A stretch of DNA of 11,143 nucleotides from Armatimonadetes bacterium UBA5352 (GTDB lineage: Bacteria; Armatimonadota; Zipacnadia; Zipacnadales; UBA5352): the NCBI GenBank assembly GCA_002411015.1, contig DHPY01000069.1, positions 38,275 to 49,417 on the forward strand. The letters are read 5' to 3'. A model generated the notes under the pieces. The model was not told the DNA's origin. It saw only the letters and a program-made list of their open reading frames with translations, and made no database searches. This document shows positions 1 to 6,741 of the stretch, in pieces; the stretch's first letter is position 1; each line of letters opens with the position of its first letter. The position numbers and the translations under genes are program-made.

Positions 1-1
1 G

Positions 2-31
2 GAATATGAGTGGAAGCCCGTCAGTGCATGA
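2..31 (+). CDS. possible 3' end of an upstream gene (partial)
   Basis: One plus-strand frame entering from the left edge reads nine codons, ending in KPVSA, and stops at TGA 29-31. It could be the last codons of a gene upstream of the six-gene operon. It is too short for any family call. The other two frames are either closed at once or continue as an out-of-frame overlap of the next gene, so this is the most natural end of an upstream gene. The sequence alone cannot exclude that the stretch is simply non-coding leader. Confidence 0.25.
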   Translation, partial: EYEWKPVSA

Positions 32-87
32 AGGTCCTTCTCCCGTCCGCCGCGAACTCCTCATCAGCACACGCCTGGCAGAATCCC

Positions 88-93
88 GGAGGA
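88..93 (+). promoter_or_regulatory. ribosome binding site deciding a TTG start
   Basis: GGAGGA lies six bases before TTG 100-102. The same frame can be opened upstream from GTG 10 or ATG 28, but neither has a purine-rich site, and the extra residues are low-complexity and precede the family's usual N-terminus. The site therefore favours the TTG. Confidence 0.7.
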
Positions 94-99
94 CCGCAC

Positions 100-1953
100 T
101 TGCCACCGTCCGAGCATCAGGAGCGCGACCTCGAGCTTCGCTCCATCCTGGCCACCGACTGCGGATCCACCACCACGAAAGCGATCCTCATCGAGCTTGT
201 CGATCGTGAGTACCGCCTGCGGGTGCGCGGTGAGGCCCCCACGACCGTCGAGGCCCCCTTCGAAGACGTCACCGTCGGCGTGCTCAACGCCGTGCGCGAG
301 GTCGAGGAGCTCTCCGGCCGCACCCTCATCCGTGATGGCGCGATCATCCGCCCACAGAGCGGCGACGTCGGCGTGGACGCCTACGTCTCCACCAGCTCCG
401 CGGGCGGCGGCCTCCAGGTGATGGTCGTCGGCCTCGTGCGCTCAATGACCGCCGAGAGCGCCGAACGCGCCGCCCTCGGCGCGGGCGCGATCGTGATGGA
501 CGTCCTGGCGCTCGATGACGGTCGCCGCGACTACGAGCGCATAGAGCGGATGCGCGAGCTGCGCCCGGACATGATCCTGATCTCCGGCGGCACCGATGGC
601 GGCGAGGTGCGGCGCGTCGTGGAGATGGCCGAACTGGTCGCCGCCGCCAACCCCCAGGCCCGCCTCGGCGCCAGCTACGAGCTGCCGGTGATCTTCGCGG
701 GCAACAGCGCGGCCCGGGAGCTGGTCACCGGGGCGCTCGAGCGCGCCACGCAGCTCACGGTGGTGGATAACCTCCGGCCCTCGATGGAGGAGGAGAACCT
801 CGGGCCCGCGCGCGGCGAGATCCAGGAGCTTTTCCTCCAGCACGTGATGGCGCAGGCCCCTGGCTACTCGAAGCTGATTGACTGGACCGACGCGGACATC
901 ATGCCCACGCCCGCGGCGGTCGGCACGCTCATCGAGGCGGTCGCCGCCCGCGAGGGCATCAACGTGGTGGGCGTGGACATCGGCGGCGCCACCACCGACG
1001 TCTTCTCCGTCTTCGACGGGACCTTCAACCGCACCGTCTCCGCCAACCTCGGGATGAGCTACTCGATCTCGAACGTGCTCGCAGAGTCGGGCATCGCCAA
1101 CATCCTCCGCTGGGTGGCGGCGCATCCGAACCCGAACGACCTCAGCAATGACATTCGCAACAAGATGGTGCGCCCGACGACCATCCCCCAGCAGATGCTC
1201 GGGCTGATGGTCGAACAGGCGGTCGCGCGGGAGGCGCTGCGGCTGGCCTTCGCGCAGCACAAGATGCTCGCCAGCGAGCTCAAGGGCGTCCAGCGCCAGC
1301 GCGATATCTCCGACGCCTTCGGCGCAGGCGGCGCGGAGACGCTCGTGAACATGATGCGCCTCGACCTGATCGTGGGCTCCGGCGGCGTGCTCTCACACGC
1401 CCCCCGCCGCAGCCAGGCCGCGCTGATGATGATTGACGCCTTCGAGCCGCGGGGCGTGACACGTCTCGCGGTGGACAGCATCTTCATGATGCCCCAGCTC
1501 GGCGTACTCTCCACGATCAGCGACACCGCCGCCACGCAAGTCTTCTACCGCGACTGCCTCGTCCCGCTCGGAAGCTGCATCGCGCCGGTCGGGAGCGGGC
1601 GGGCGGGCAATCGCTGCATGACGATCACGCTGCGCGGGCCGGGCGAGCGCTCGGAGGTCGCGGTGGCGGTGGGCGAGATGAAGCTGATCGAGCTGCCCGC
1701 CGATGAGCGCGTCGAGGTGACGATCGAGCCCGCGCGCGGCTTCGACGTAGGCGAGGGGCGCGGGCGCCCTGTCGAGGCCACCATCGCGGGAGGCACAGTC
1801 GGCCTGATCCTCGATGGGCGCGGGCGGCCGCTACGCCTGCCCGGGGACGATGCGCAGCGCATACACGCCATCCGGAGCTGGGAACGCGCCCTGGGCGTCT
1901 ACCCGGACAGCGTGCTCACGCAGCGGCTCGATGAGGAGGCTGCCGGCCTGTGA
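100..1953 (+). CDS. MutL/GlmL-family ASKHA ATPase (glutamate mutase L-like), orphan
   Basis: The product (617 aa from the TTG) belongs to the glutamate mutase L (MutL/GlmL) family of actin-fold ATPases, which in known cases are accessory or reactivating proteins for B12-dependent mutases. Visible ASKHA elements are a phosphate-1 loop DCGSTTTKA (20-28), TSSAGGGLQ (98-106), SGGTDGG (162-168), a phosphate-2 loop GVDIGGATTD (291-300) and a nucleotide-pocket segment VGSGGVLSHAP (425-435). About 140 residues follow the ATPase core (roughly 475-617) and form a beta-rich tail containing GFDVGEGRGRPVEA and GGTVGLILDGRGRPL, making the protein longer than classical GlmL (about 460 aa). There is no signal peptide or membrane helix, so it is cytoplasmic. 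Its stop overlaps the start of the next gene. No GlmS/GlmE subunits are nearby, so an ATPase or chaperone role in the membrane complex encoded downstream is my inference. Family assignment is firm; the substrate is unknown. Confidence 0.85.
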   Translation: MPPSEHQERDLELRSILATDCGSTTTKAILIELVDREYRLRVRGEAPTTVEAPFEDVTVGVLNAVREVEELSGRTLIRDGAIIRPQSGDVGVDAYVSTSSAGGGLQVMVVGLVRSMTAESAERAALGAGAIVMDVLALDDGRRDYERIERMRELRPDMILISGGTDGGEVRRVVEMAELVAAANPQARLGASYELPVIFAGNSAARELVTGALERATQLTVVDNLRPSMEEENLGPARGEIQELFLQHVMAQAPGYSKLIDWTDADIMPTPAAVGTLIEAVAAREGINVVGVDIGGATTDVFSVFDGTFNRTVSANLGMSYSISNVLAESGIANILRWVAAHPNPNDLSNDIRNKMVRPTTIPQQMLGLMVEQAVAREALRLAFAQHKMLASELKGVQRQRDISDAFGAGGAETLVNMMRLDLIVGSGGVLSHAPRRSQAALMMIDAFEPRGVTRLAVDSIFMMPQLGVLSTISDTAATQVFYRDCLVPLGSCIAPVGSGRAGNRCMTITLRGPGERSEVAVAVGEMKLIELPADERVEVTIEPARGFDVGEGRGRPVEATIAGGTVGLILDGRGRPLRLPGDDAQRIHAIRSWERALGVYPDSVLTQRLDEEAAGL

Positions 1954-3092
1954 GCGCCCCCGAGCCGACCACGCATGGCTACACGCCGGGCCTGCGCATC
2001 ACCGACCGCGCGCTGATCCGGCGCCTGCGCCGCCTTCCTCTGCCTGGCACGATCCACGTGAAGGTGGGCGATGAGCTGCGGGCCGAGGACCTCGTCGGCT
2101 CCACACAGCTTCCCGGCAACGTCGTCAACGTGAACGTGGCGCATGAGCTCTCCATCACGCCCGAGGACGTCGGCCACTTCCTGCTCGTCAAGGAGGGCGA
2201 CCGCGTCGAGCTGCGGCAGGTGATCGCGGAGAGCAAGACCTTCTGGGGCCTCTTCCACTCCATCGCCCGCGCGCCGATTGCCGGCACGGTCGAGACGATC
2301 AGCGACGTGACCGGGCAGATCCTCGTGCGCGGTGAGCCGATCCAGGTGCAGATCGACGCCTACGTGGACGGGACCGTCGTGGAGGTCTTCGGCAATGAGG
2401 CGGTCATGGTCGAGTCACGCGGGGCACTCGCGCAGGGCATCCTCGGCGTCGGCGGTGAGGCGCACGGGGCGCTGCGAGTGCTCTGTGACAGGCCTGAGCA
2501 GTCCTGCAGCGCCGAACTCATCCCGGAGGACTGCGCGGGCTGCATCCTCGTGGGCGGCGGGCGTGTCACGCTCGATGCCCTGCACCTCGCGCGCGAGATG
2601 GGAGCCGCCGCGGTCGTCACAGGCGCCATCGACGGCGCCGACCTCGACACCTTCATCGGCCGCCCCTTAGGCGTCGCGATCACCGGGCAGGAGGACCTCG
2701 GCCTGAGCCTCGTGCTCACCGAGGGCTTCGGCGACACCCCCATGCGCCGGCGCACCTTCGAGCTGCTCGCCGAGCGCGCGGGGCGGCGCGCGTCGGTCAA
2801 CGGCGCGACGCAGATCCGCGCGGGCGTCATCCGCCCGGAGGTCGTGGTGCCTGAGCCGGGCGCGACGTGGCAGGCTCGCGATGAGGCGGAGGTGCGCGGT
2901 CTCGCCGCGGGCAGCCCCGTGCGCCTCACGCGGCATCCGCTCTTCGGGGAGCTTGCGCGGATCGTGGAACTGCCGGAGGAGCTGACGGAGATCGAGACGG
3001 AGGCGGAGGTGCGGGTCGCGTGCGTGCGTCTCGACAGCACCGGCGAGGTGGTCACGGTGCCTCGGGCGAACATGGAGATCATCGAGGAATGA
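1950..3092 (+). CDS. uncharacterised soluble protein with barrel-sandwich-like and KOW/SH3-like regions
   Basis: This 380-aa protein has no signal peptide or membrane segment. Residues about 33-165 alternate short beta strands and glycine turns (for example KVGDEL 38-43 and PIAGTVETISD 109-119), in the style of split barrel-sandwich hybrid domains. Residues about 175-300 form an alpha/beta domain with CAGCILVGGGRVTLDA (195-210) and VVTGAIDGADL (222-232). The C-terminus (about 320-380), starting GSPVRLTRHPLFGELARIVE and ending PRANMEIIE, looks like a KOW/SH3-type barrel that could bind protein or RNA. The fold calls are by eye. It starts at GTG 1950, in a GTGA overlap with the upstream TGA and ten bases after a GAGGAGG site inside that gene, so the two are translationally coupled. 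I infer an adaptor between the ATPase and the membrane proteins. No function is established. Confidence 0.75.
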   Translation: MSAPEPTTHGYTPGLRITDRALIRRLRRLPLPGTIHVKVGDELRAEDLVGSTQLPGNVVNVNVAHELSITPEDVGHFLLVKEGDRVELRQVIAESKTFWGLFHSIARAPIAGTVETISDVTGQILVRGEPIQVQIDAYVDGTVVEVFGNEAVMVESRGALAQGILGVGGEAHGALRVLCDRPEQSCSAELIPEDCAGCILVGGGRVTLDALHLAREMGAAAVVTGAIDGADLDTFIGRPLGVAITGQEDLGLSLVLTEGFGDTPMRRRTFELLAERAGRRASVNGATQIRAGVIRPEVVVPEPGATWQARDEAEVRGLAAGSPVRLTRHPLFGELARIVELPEELTEIETEAEVRVACVRLDSTGEVVTVPRANMEIIEE

Positions 3093-4327
3093 ACACCTTG
3101 CGGCTCGGGATAGTCGGCCTGCTGCTTCTCGCGGCGCCGGTCTGCATCGCGCAGACGCGGCTGCCCTCCAGCGTGCAGGCTGAAGATGACCCCGAGGAGC
3201 CGCAGGGCATCCAGATGATCGTGACGTGGCGGCCGCCGGATGAACCGCTGCAGGTCGACGGGCTGCAGGCGGTCGGGCAGAGGGTCTTCTTCCGCAAGAT
3301 GGGCGAGGCACAGTGGCGACTCGGCCCGGTCGTCCCGCTCGACGCGACGACTGCGCCGGTCGGCGGCCTGAAGCCCTGGCCGTGGCCGCGGTGGGAGATC
3401 GGCGTGAGCCTGGAATATCAGATCCCCGGTGCGGCCGGTGAGATGCTGACCGTGATGGGCCGACCTTCCACCATCGCGCCGCTGCCTGAGGCCATCGTCG
3501 GGCCCGTCAGGCCGGTGGGCGCGTGGTTCAAGCCGGAGTACACGGCCGTCCTCGTGCTCGGCGTCCTTGTGTGCGCGATCGTGCTGATCACCCTCTACAC
3601 CACCCGGGGGCGCGCTGAGCAGGTCTACATTAGGCCGATCGCGGGCCTTGAGGCCGTCAACGACGCCATCGGCCGCGCCACCGAGATGGGCAAGCCCATC
3701 GTCTACGTCTCCGGTCTCTCCGGTATCGGCGATATCGCCACGATTGCGGCGATGCTGATCCTCGGGCACCTCTCGCGCCGCTCGGCCGCGTACGAGACCG
3801 AGATCCTCGTGCCCTGCCAGGACCCGCTGGTCATGACGACCGAGCGCGAAATCGTCCGGCAGGCATACACTGAAGCGGGCAAGCCGGACGCCTACAAGCC
3901 GGACAACATCTTCTACGTGACCGACAGCCAGTTCGGCTACGTCGCTGCCGTGGATGGCCTGATGATGCGCGAGAAGCCAGCGGCCGCGTTCTACATGGGC
4001 TACTTCTTCGCGGAGGCGCTGATCCTCGCGGAGACCGGCAACCAGACCGGCGCGATCCAGATCGCCGGCACCGACGCCGACACGCAGCTTCCCTTCTTCA
4101 TCACCGCCTGCGACTACACACTGATGGGCGAGGAGCTGTACGCCGCGAGCGCCTACCTCTCGCGACAACCGCTGCTGGTGGCGCAGCTTCGCGGACAGGA
4201 TATCGCGAAGGTCATCATCTCCGCGGTGATGATCGCGGGCGTGATCGCGGCGACGTACGCGGTACTCACCACCGGTGCGGCAGCCGATCTCGCGAACGCC
4301 TTCGTACAGTGGTTCATGACGGAATAG
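3089..4327 (+). CDS. DUF6754-type membrane protein with secreted fibronectin-III-like N-terminus
   Basis: The chosen ATG lies in an ATGA overlap with the preceding gene, giving 412 aa. An upstream in-frame start at 3020 would add 23 charged residues ahead of the signal peptide and is rejected. Residues 1-21 are a signal peptide ending PVCIA, before Q22. Residues about 40-130 resemble a fibronectin type III sandwich (IVTWRPPDEPLQ, then VGGLKPWPWPRW). A membrane helix at about 152-170 is followed by positive charges, placing the large conserved domain (about 180-370) in the cytoplasm. A second helix at 373-394 leaves a short external tail. The cytoplasmic domain has segments I associate with DUF6754: RPIAGLEAVNDAIGRATEMG, VPCQDPLVMTTE, YVTDSQFGYVAAVDG and ACDYTLMGEELYAASAYLS. 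The biochemical role is unknown. The domain name is from memory and could be tested with Pfam. Confidence 0.8.
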   Translation: MNTLRLGIVGLLLLAAPVCIAQTRLPSSVQAEDDPEEPQGIQMIVTWRPPDEPLQVDGLQAVGQRVFFRKMGEAQWRLGPVVPLDATTAPVGGLKPWPWPRWEIGVSLEYQIPGAAGEMLTVMGRPSTIAPLPEAIVGPVRPVGAWFKPEYTAVLVLGVLVCAIVLITLYTTRGRAEQVYIRPIAGLEAVNDAIGRATEMGKPIVYVSGLSGIGDIATIAAMLILGHLSRRSAAYETEILVPCQDPLVMTTEREIVRQAYTEAGKPDAYKPDNIFYVTDSQFGYVAAVDGLMMREKPAAAFYMGYFFAEALILAETGNQTGAIQIAGTDADTQLPFFITACDYTLMGEELYAASAYLSRQPLLVAQLRGQDIAKVIISAVMIAGVIAATYAVLTTGAAADLANAFVQWFMTE

Positions 4328-4334
4328 CCTGATC

Positions 4335-5000
4335 ATGAGACTACAGATCCCGTTGCTGATAACCTTCCTCGCCGGCGTCTTCATGGCGGTGCAGTTCTTT
4401 GTGCCGCACGACCTCGGCGTCACCGCCTATACCGAGCTTCTCAACTGGGGCCGAATCATCGGCGCGTTCGCGCTCGTGCTCGGCATCCACAGTCTGCTGC
4501 GCACGCACCTGGAGAAGATACGCCGCCGCCGGCACGACTGGCCCTACTCGATGGTTGCCATCGTCTCCTTCGTGTTCATGGTTGTCATCGGCATCGGGTT
4601 TGGCTCGGATCCGGGCAGCGCCTTCGACTGGCTCTTCAACTACGTGCAGGTGCCGCTGGATGCCACGATGTTCGCCCTGCTGGCATTCTTCATTGCATCC
4701 GCGGCCTTCCGCACCTTCCGCGCGCGCTCGACGGAGGCCACGCTGCTGCTGGTTGCAGCGATCGTCGTGATGCTCGGGCGCGTCCCGGGCAGCCTGCTCG
4801 TGCTCTTCGGCCAGACCGGCGTCGGTGAGTGGCTGCATTCGACGATGCCGGACGTCTCCGAGTGGATCATGAACTTCCCGTCGGTCGCGGCCAAGCGCGG
4901 GATCATCTTCGGCGTGGCGCTCGGCTCAATCGCCACCGCGCTGCGCATCATGCTCGGGATTGAGCGCTCGCACCTCGGCGGCGGGGGTGGCGGCGAGTGA
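4335..5000 (+). CDS. polytopic membrane protein, six predicted helices, uncharacterised
   Basis: This 221-aa protein has hydrophobic segments at about 4-23, 39-55, 70-90, 107-127, 135-158 and 187-207. A basic loop RRRRHDW (63-69) and FRTFRARS (125-132) mark the cytoplasmic side, so both termini are predicted to be inside. It ends in a glycine-rich tail of six glycines, coded by the stretch that also serves as leader for the next gene. It starts only seven bases after the previous stop, with a weak Shine-Dalgarno (GGA about eleven bases upstream), so re-initiation is likely. I recognise no transporter or enzyme motif. Its place between two bitopic proteins suggests a subunit of a shared membrane complex (inference). 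Confidence 0.8.
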   Translation: MRLQIPLLITFLAGVFMAVQFFVPHDLGVTAYTELLNWGRIIGAFALVLGIHSLLRTHLEKIRRRRHDWPYSMVAIVSFVFMVVIGIGFGSDPGSAFDWLFNYVQVPLDATMFALLAFFIASAAFRTFRARSTEATLLLVAAIVVMLGRVPGSLLVLFGQTGVGEWLHSTMPDVSEWIMNFPSVAAKRGIIFGVALGSIATALRIMLGIERSHLGGGGGGE

Positions 5001-5842
5001 GGATCTGGGGCTGGCTGCTCGACCTCGATCGGCGCTGGATCTTCCTCGGCATCGCGCTTGCGGTCGTGATCCCGATCGTCACGAAGTACACGCTGCCGCA
5101 GGGGAAGCCCGCGCCGCCGACGGTCGCCGTCTACAACTACATCGAGGCGCTCAAGCCCGGCGAGGTGGTGATGATCGCCTTCGATTACAGCCCGTCGAGC
5201 ATGCCGGAGCTGCACCCCCAGGCGCTGGCGGTCGTCCGCCACCTGCTGCAGCACAAGCTGCGCGTGGTGAGCGTCTCGCTCAACATCCAGGGCACCTCGC
5301 TCGGGCGCGACCTGCTTTCGCAGGTTGGCGGCGAGCTTGGCGCGGTGGATGGCGTGGACTACGTCCACCTCGGCTTCAAGCCGGGCGGCTCGCAGGTCAT
5401 CCTCGGGATGGGCGAGAGCATCGCGCAGGTCTACCCGACCGCCGCTGATGGCCGCCCGATCGCCGACCTGCCGGTGATGGAGGGCGTGAAGACCTACGAT
5501 GACGTCTCGCTGCTGATTGACTTCGCAGCCGGCAACCTGCCCTTCGCCTGGATCGCCTTCGCGGGCGAGCGCTACAACCAGAAGATCGCGGCAGGCATCA
5601 CCGCCGTCATGGCGACCGACCTGTATCCATACCTGCAGTCCGGCCAGCTTGTGGGCCTGATCAACGGGCTCAAGGGCGCGGCGGACTATGAGGCGCTGCT
5701 TGGTATCGAGCCCTCGGAGGCTCCGGGGATGCTCGGGATGTCCTCACAGTCCATCGCGCATCTGCTGATCGTGGTGCTGGTAATCGCCGGCAATATCGCC
5801 TACTTCGCCTCCGGGCGTCACCGCCGGCGCGGCCGATCCTGA
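4997..5842 (+). CDS. membrane-anchored protein with large extracytoplasmic domain, uncharacterised
   Basis: This 281-aa protein begins at GTG 4997, overlapping the previous TGA (GTGA). A helix at about 14-29 and a second at 255-271, with a strongly basic tail (GRHRRRGRS), place both ends in the cytoplasm and residues about 32-254 outside. That domain looks alpha/beta: VVMIAFDYSPSSMPELHPQA (57-76) reads like a strand, loop and helix, followed by LRVVSVSLNIQG (88-99). Just before the second helix is QSGQLVGLINGLKGAADYE (214-232), which I believe is a signature of this operon family, though I cannot check it here. No catalytic motif is evident. It is probably the periplasmic or extracellular face of the complex, alongside the fibronectin-like domain encoded two genes upstream. 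Confidence 0.8.
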   Translation: MRIWGWLLDLDRRWIFLGIALAVVIPIVTKYTLPQGKPAPPTVAVYNYIEALKPGEVVMIAFDYSPSSMPELHPQALAVVRHLLQHKLRVVSVSLNIQGTSLGRDLLSQVGGELGAVDGVDYVHLGFKPGGSQVILGMGESIAQVYPTAADGRPIADLPVMEGVKTYDDVSLLIDFAAGNLPFAWIAFAGERYNQKIAAGITAVMATDLYPYLQSGQLVGLINGLKGAADYEALLGIEPSEAPGMLGMSSQSIAHLLIVVLVIAGNIAYFASGRHRRRGRS

Positions 5843-5858
5843 ACCGCAACCGTCCGTC

Positions 5859-5875
5859 GTTAGCTGATGACTAAC
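5859..5875 (+). other. small inverted repeat in the 62-bp gap before the last operon gene
   Basis: GTTAG 5859-5863 and CTAAC 5871-5875 flank a seven-base loop. A few more pairs are possible further out with mismatches. There is no T-run, so it is not a convincing terminator. It is the only structure in this gap, and it could slow or partly attenuate transcription into the next gene. Confidence 0.3.
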
Positions 5876-5904
5876 AACCGACACGTGCTGACTGGTACCT
5901 GACC

Positions 5905-6621
5905 ATGCCTGAAGCAGCAGCACCGGCAATCATGGGAGTCTCGATCGAGATCATCGGCGTCTGGGTGGCAGCACTCATGACGCTGGCGATCTTCAGCTTC
6001 CTGTACGCCGACAATCCGGTGTACAAGCTGGCGGAGCACCTGTTCGTTGGGATCTCCGCGGGCTATGGCGTGGTCATCACCTGGCACGAAGCGGTCATCC
6101 CGCTGCTGATCGACCCGCTCTTCCGGCCCGAGAACGTGGACCTCGCGGAGCCCAACTACCTCGTCATCATCCCCGGGCTCCTCGGGCTGATGATGTTCAG
6201 CCGCTTCATACCGCGCTACGACTGGCTCTCGCGCTGGCCGATCGCGTTCGTAATGGGCCTCTACTCAGGGCTCGCGATCCCCGCGTCGGTGCAGACCTAC
6301 CTGCTCCCGCAGCTTCACGCGACGATGCTCCCGATCTGGCCGGGCGTGGAGGTGGACGCGTGGACCGCGCTCAGCAACTTCCTGCTGGTGGTCGGGGTGC
6401 TTTGCACGCTCGCCTACTTCTACTTCTCGCGGGAGCACGCCGGCGCGTTCGGGGTGGCGTCGAAGATCGGCATCTTCTTCCTGATGGTTGCCTTCGGCGC
6501 GAGCTTCGGCAACACGGTGATGGCGCGCGTCTCGCTGCTCATCGGCCGCGTGCAGTTCCTCTACGATGACTGGTGGCTGCCACTGGTGGCAGCGCCAATC
6601 AGCCGCTGGTTCGGCGGCTGA
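5905..6621 (+). CDS. polytopic membrane protein with DNPVYKLAEHLFVG motif, uncharacterised
   Basis: This 238-aa protein has hydrophobic segments at about 14-34, 46-61, 86-102, 110-130, 153-173 and 185-208. The stretch YADNPVYKLAEHLFVGISAG (34-53) joins the first two and is the most distinctive part; I believe it is conserved in homologues found with DUF6754 proteins. The ATG at 5905 lacks a clear Shine-Dalgarno. ATG 5932 (residue 10) is an alternative that removes a PEAAAPAI leader but also has no site. The gene lies 62 bases after the previous one and is the last of the operon, with a hairpin over its stop codon and a terminator downstream. Function is unknown. A channel or scaffold role in the same complex is inferred only from context. 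Confidence 0.8.
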   Translation: MPEAAAPAIMGVSIEIIGVWVAALMTLAIFSFLYADNPVYKLAEHLFVGISAGYGVVITWHEAVIPLLIDPLFRPENVDLAEPNYLVIIPGLLGLMMFSRFIPRYDWLSRWPIAFVMGLYSGLAIPASVQTYLLPQLHATMLPIWPGVEVDAWTALSNFLLVVGVLCTLAYFYFSREHAGAFGVASKIGIFFLMVAFGASFGNTVMARVSLLIGRVQFLYDDWWLPLVAAPISRWFGG

Positions 6622-6638
6622 CGTGCGCCGTCAGCCGC
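6614..6638 (+). repeat. perfect 10-bp hairpin over the stop codon, with repeated right arm
   Basis: GCGGCTGACG 6614-6623 pairs perfectly with CGTCAGCCGC 6629-6638 around a five-base loop. The left arm contains the TGA stop (6619-6621) of the last operon gene. The right-arm core GCCGTCAGCCG (6627-6637) recurs exactly at 6662-6672, so the left arm can pair with either copy. There is no T-run directly after it. Confidence 0.7.
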
Positions 6639-6684
6639 TCGTCGTGATTCGTATGTCGTTTGCCGTCAGCCGTTGTCGTTGTGG

Positions 6685-6710
6685 CCCTCGCGCCCTCGCG
6701 AGGGGCTTTT
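6685..6710 (+). terminator. rho-independent terminator of the six-gene operon
   Basis: CCCTCGCG 6685-6692 pairs with CGCGAGGG 6697-6704 around the loop CCCT, giving an eight-bp GC stem followed by GC and TTTT (6707-6710). It sits 64 bases after the stop of the last plus-strand gene, in the convergent gap, and has the expected orientation for that operon. Confidence 0.75.
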
Positions 6711-6721
6711 CAATGCGTTTT

Positions 6722-6741
6722 GACAGGCGAGGACGCCTGTC
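6722..6741 (-). terminator. 8-bp perfect hairpin abutting the stop of the lyase gene
   Basis: GACAGGCG 6722-6729 pairs with CGCCTGTC 6734-6741 around AGGA. It starts at the base next to the minus-strand gene's TAG (6742-6744), so it would be the first structure in that mRNA's 3' end. On the minus strand it is followed by AAAACGCATT, not T residues, so an intrinsic terminator is uncertain; it may protect the 3' end instead. Confidence 0.45.

Noticed and set aside
10..99. N-terminal extension of the MutL-like protein from GTG 10 or ATG 28
   Set aside because: No ribosome binding site precedes either codon, while TTG 100 has GGAGGA at ideal spacing and gives the usual short N-terminus before the phosphate-1 loop.
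3020..3088. Upstream start for the DUF6754-type protein
   Set aside because: It would add 23 basic residues before a clean signal peptide and overlap the previous gene by 73 bases. ATG 3089 fits the ATGA coupling seen elsewhere in the operon.
100..3092. Glutamate (methylaspartate) mutase operon
   Set aside because: Only the MutL-like accessory protein is present. The next gene has no cobalamin-binding DXHXXG motif or mutase barrel.
2360..4423. Long minus-strand open frame (687 codons) across parts of three operon genes
   Set aside because: It spans two gene junctions and part of a third gene, and has low-complexity basic and acidic composition. The plus-strand genes have coupled starts and clear domains.
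6614..6672. CRISPR-like repeat pair (GCCGTCAGCCG twice, 35 bp apart)
   Set aside because: Only two 11-base copies, no array, no cas genes, and the copies take part in a terminator-region hairpin.
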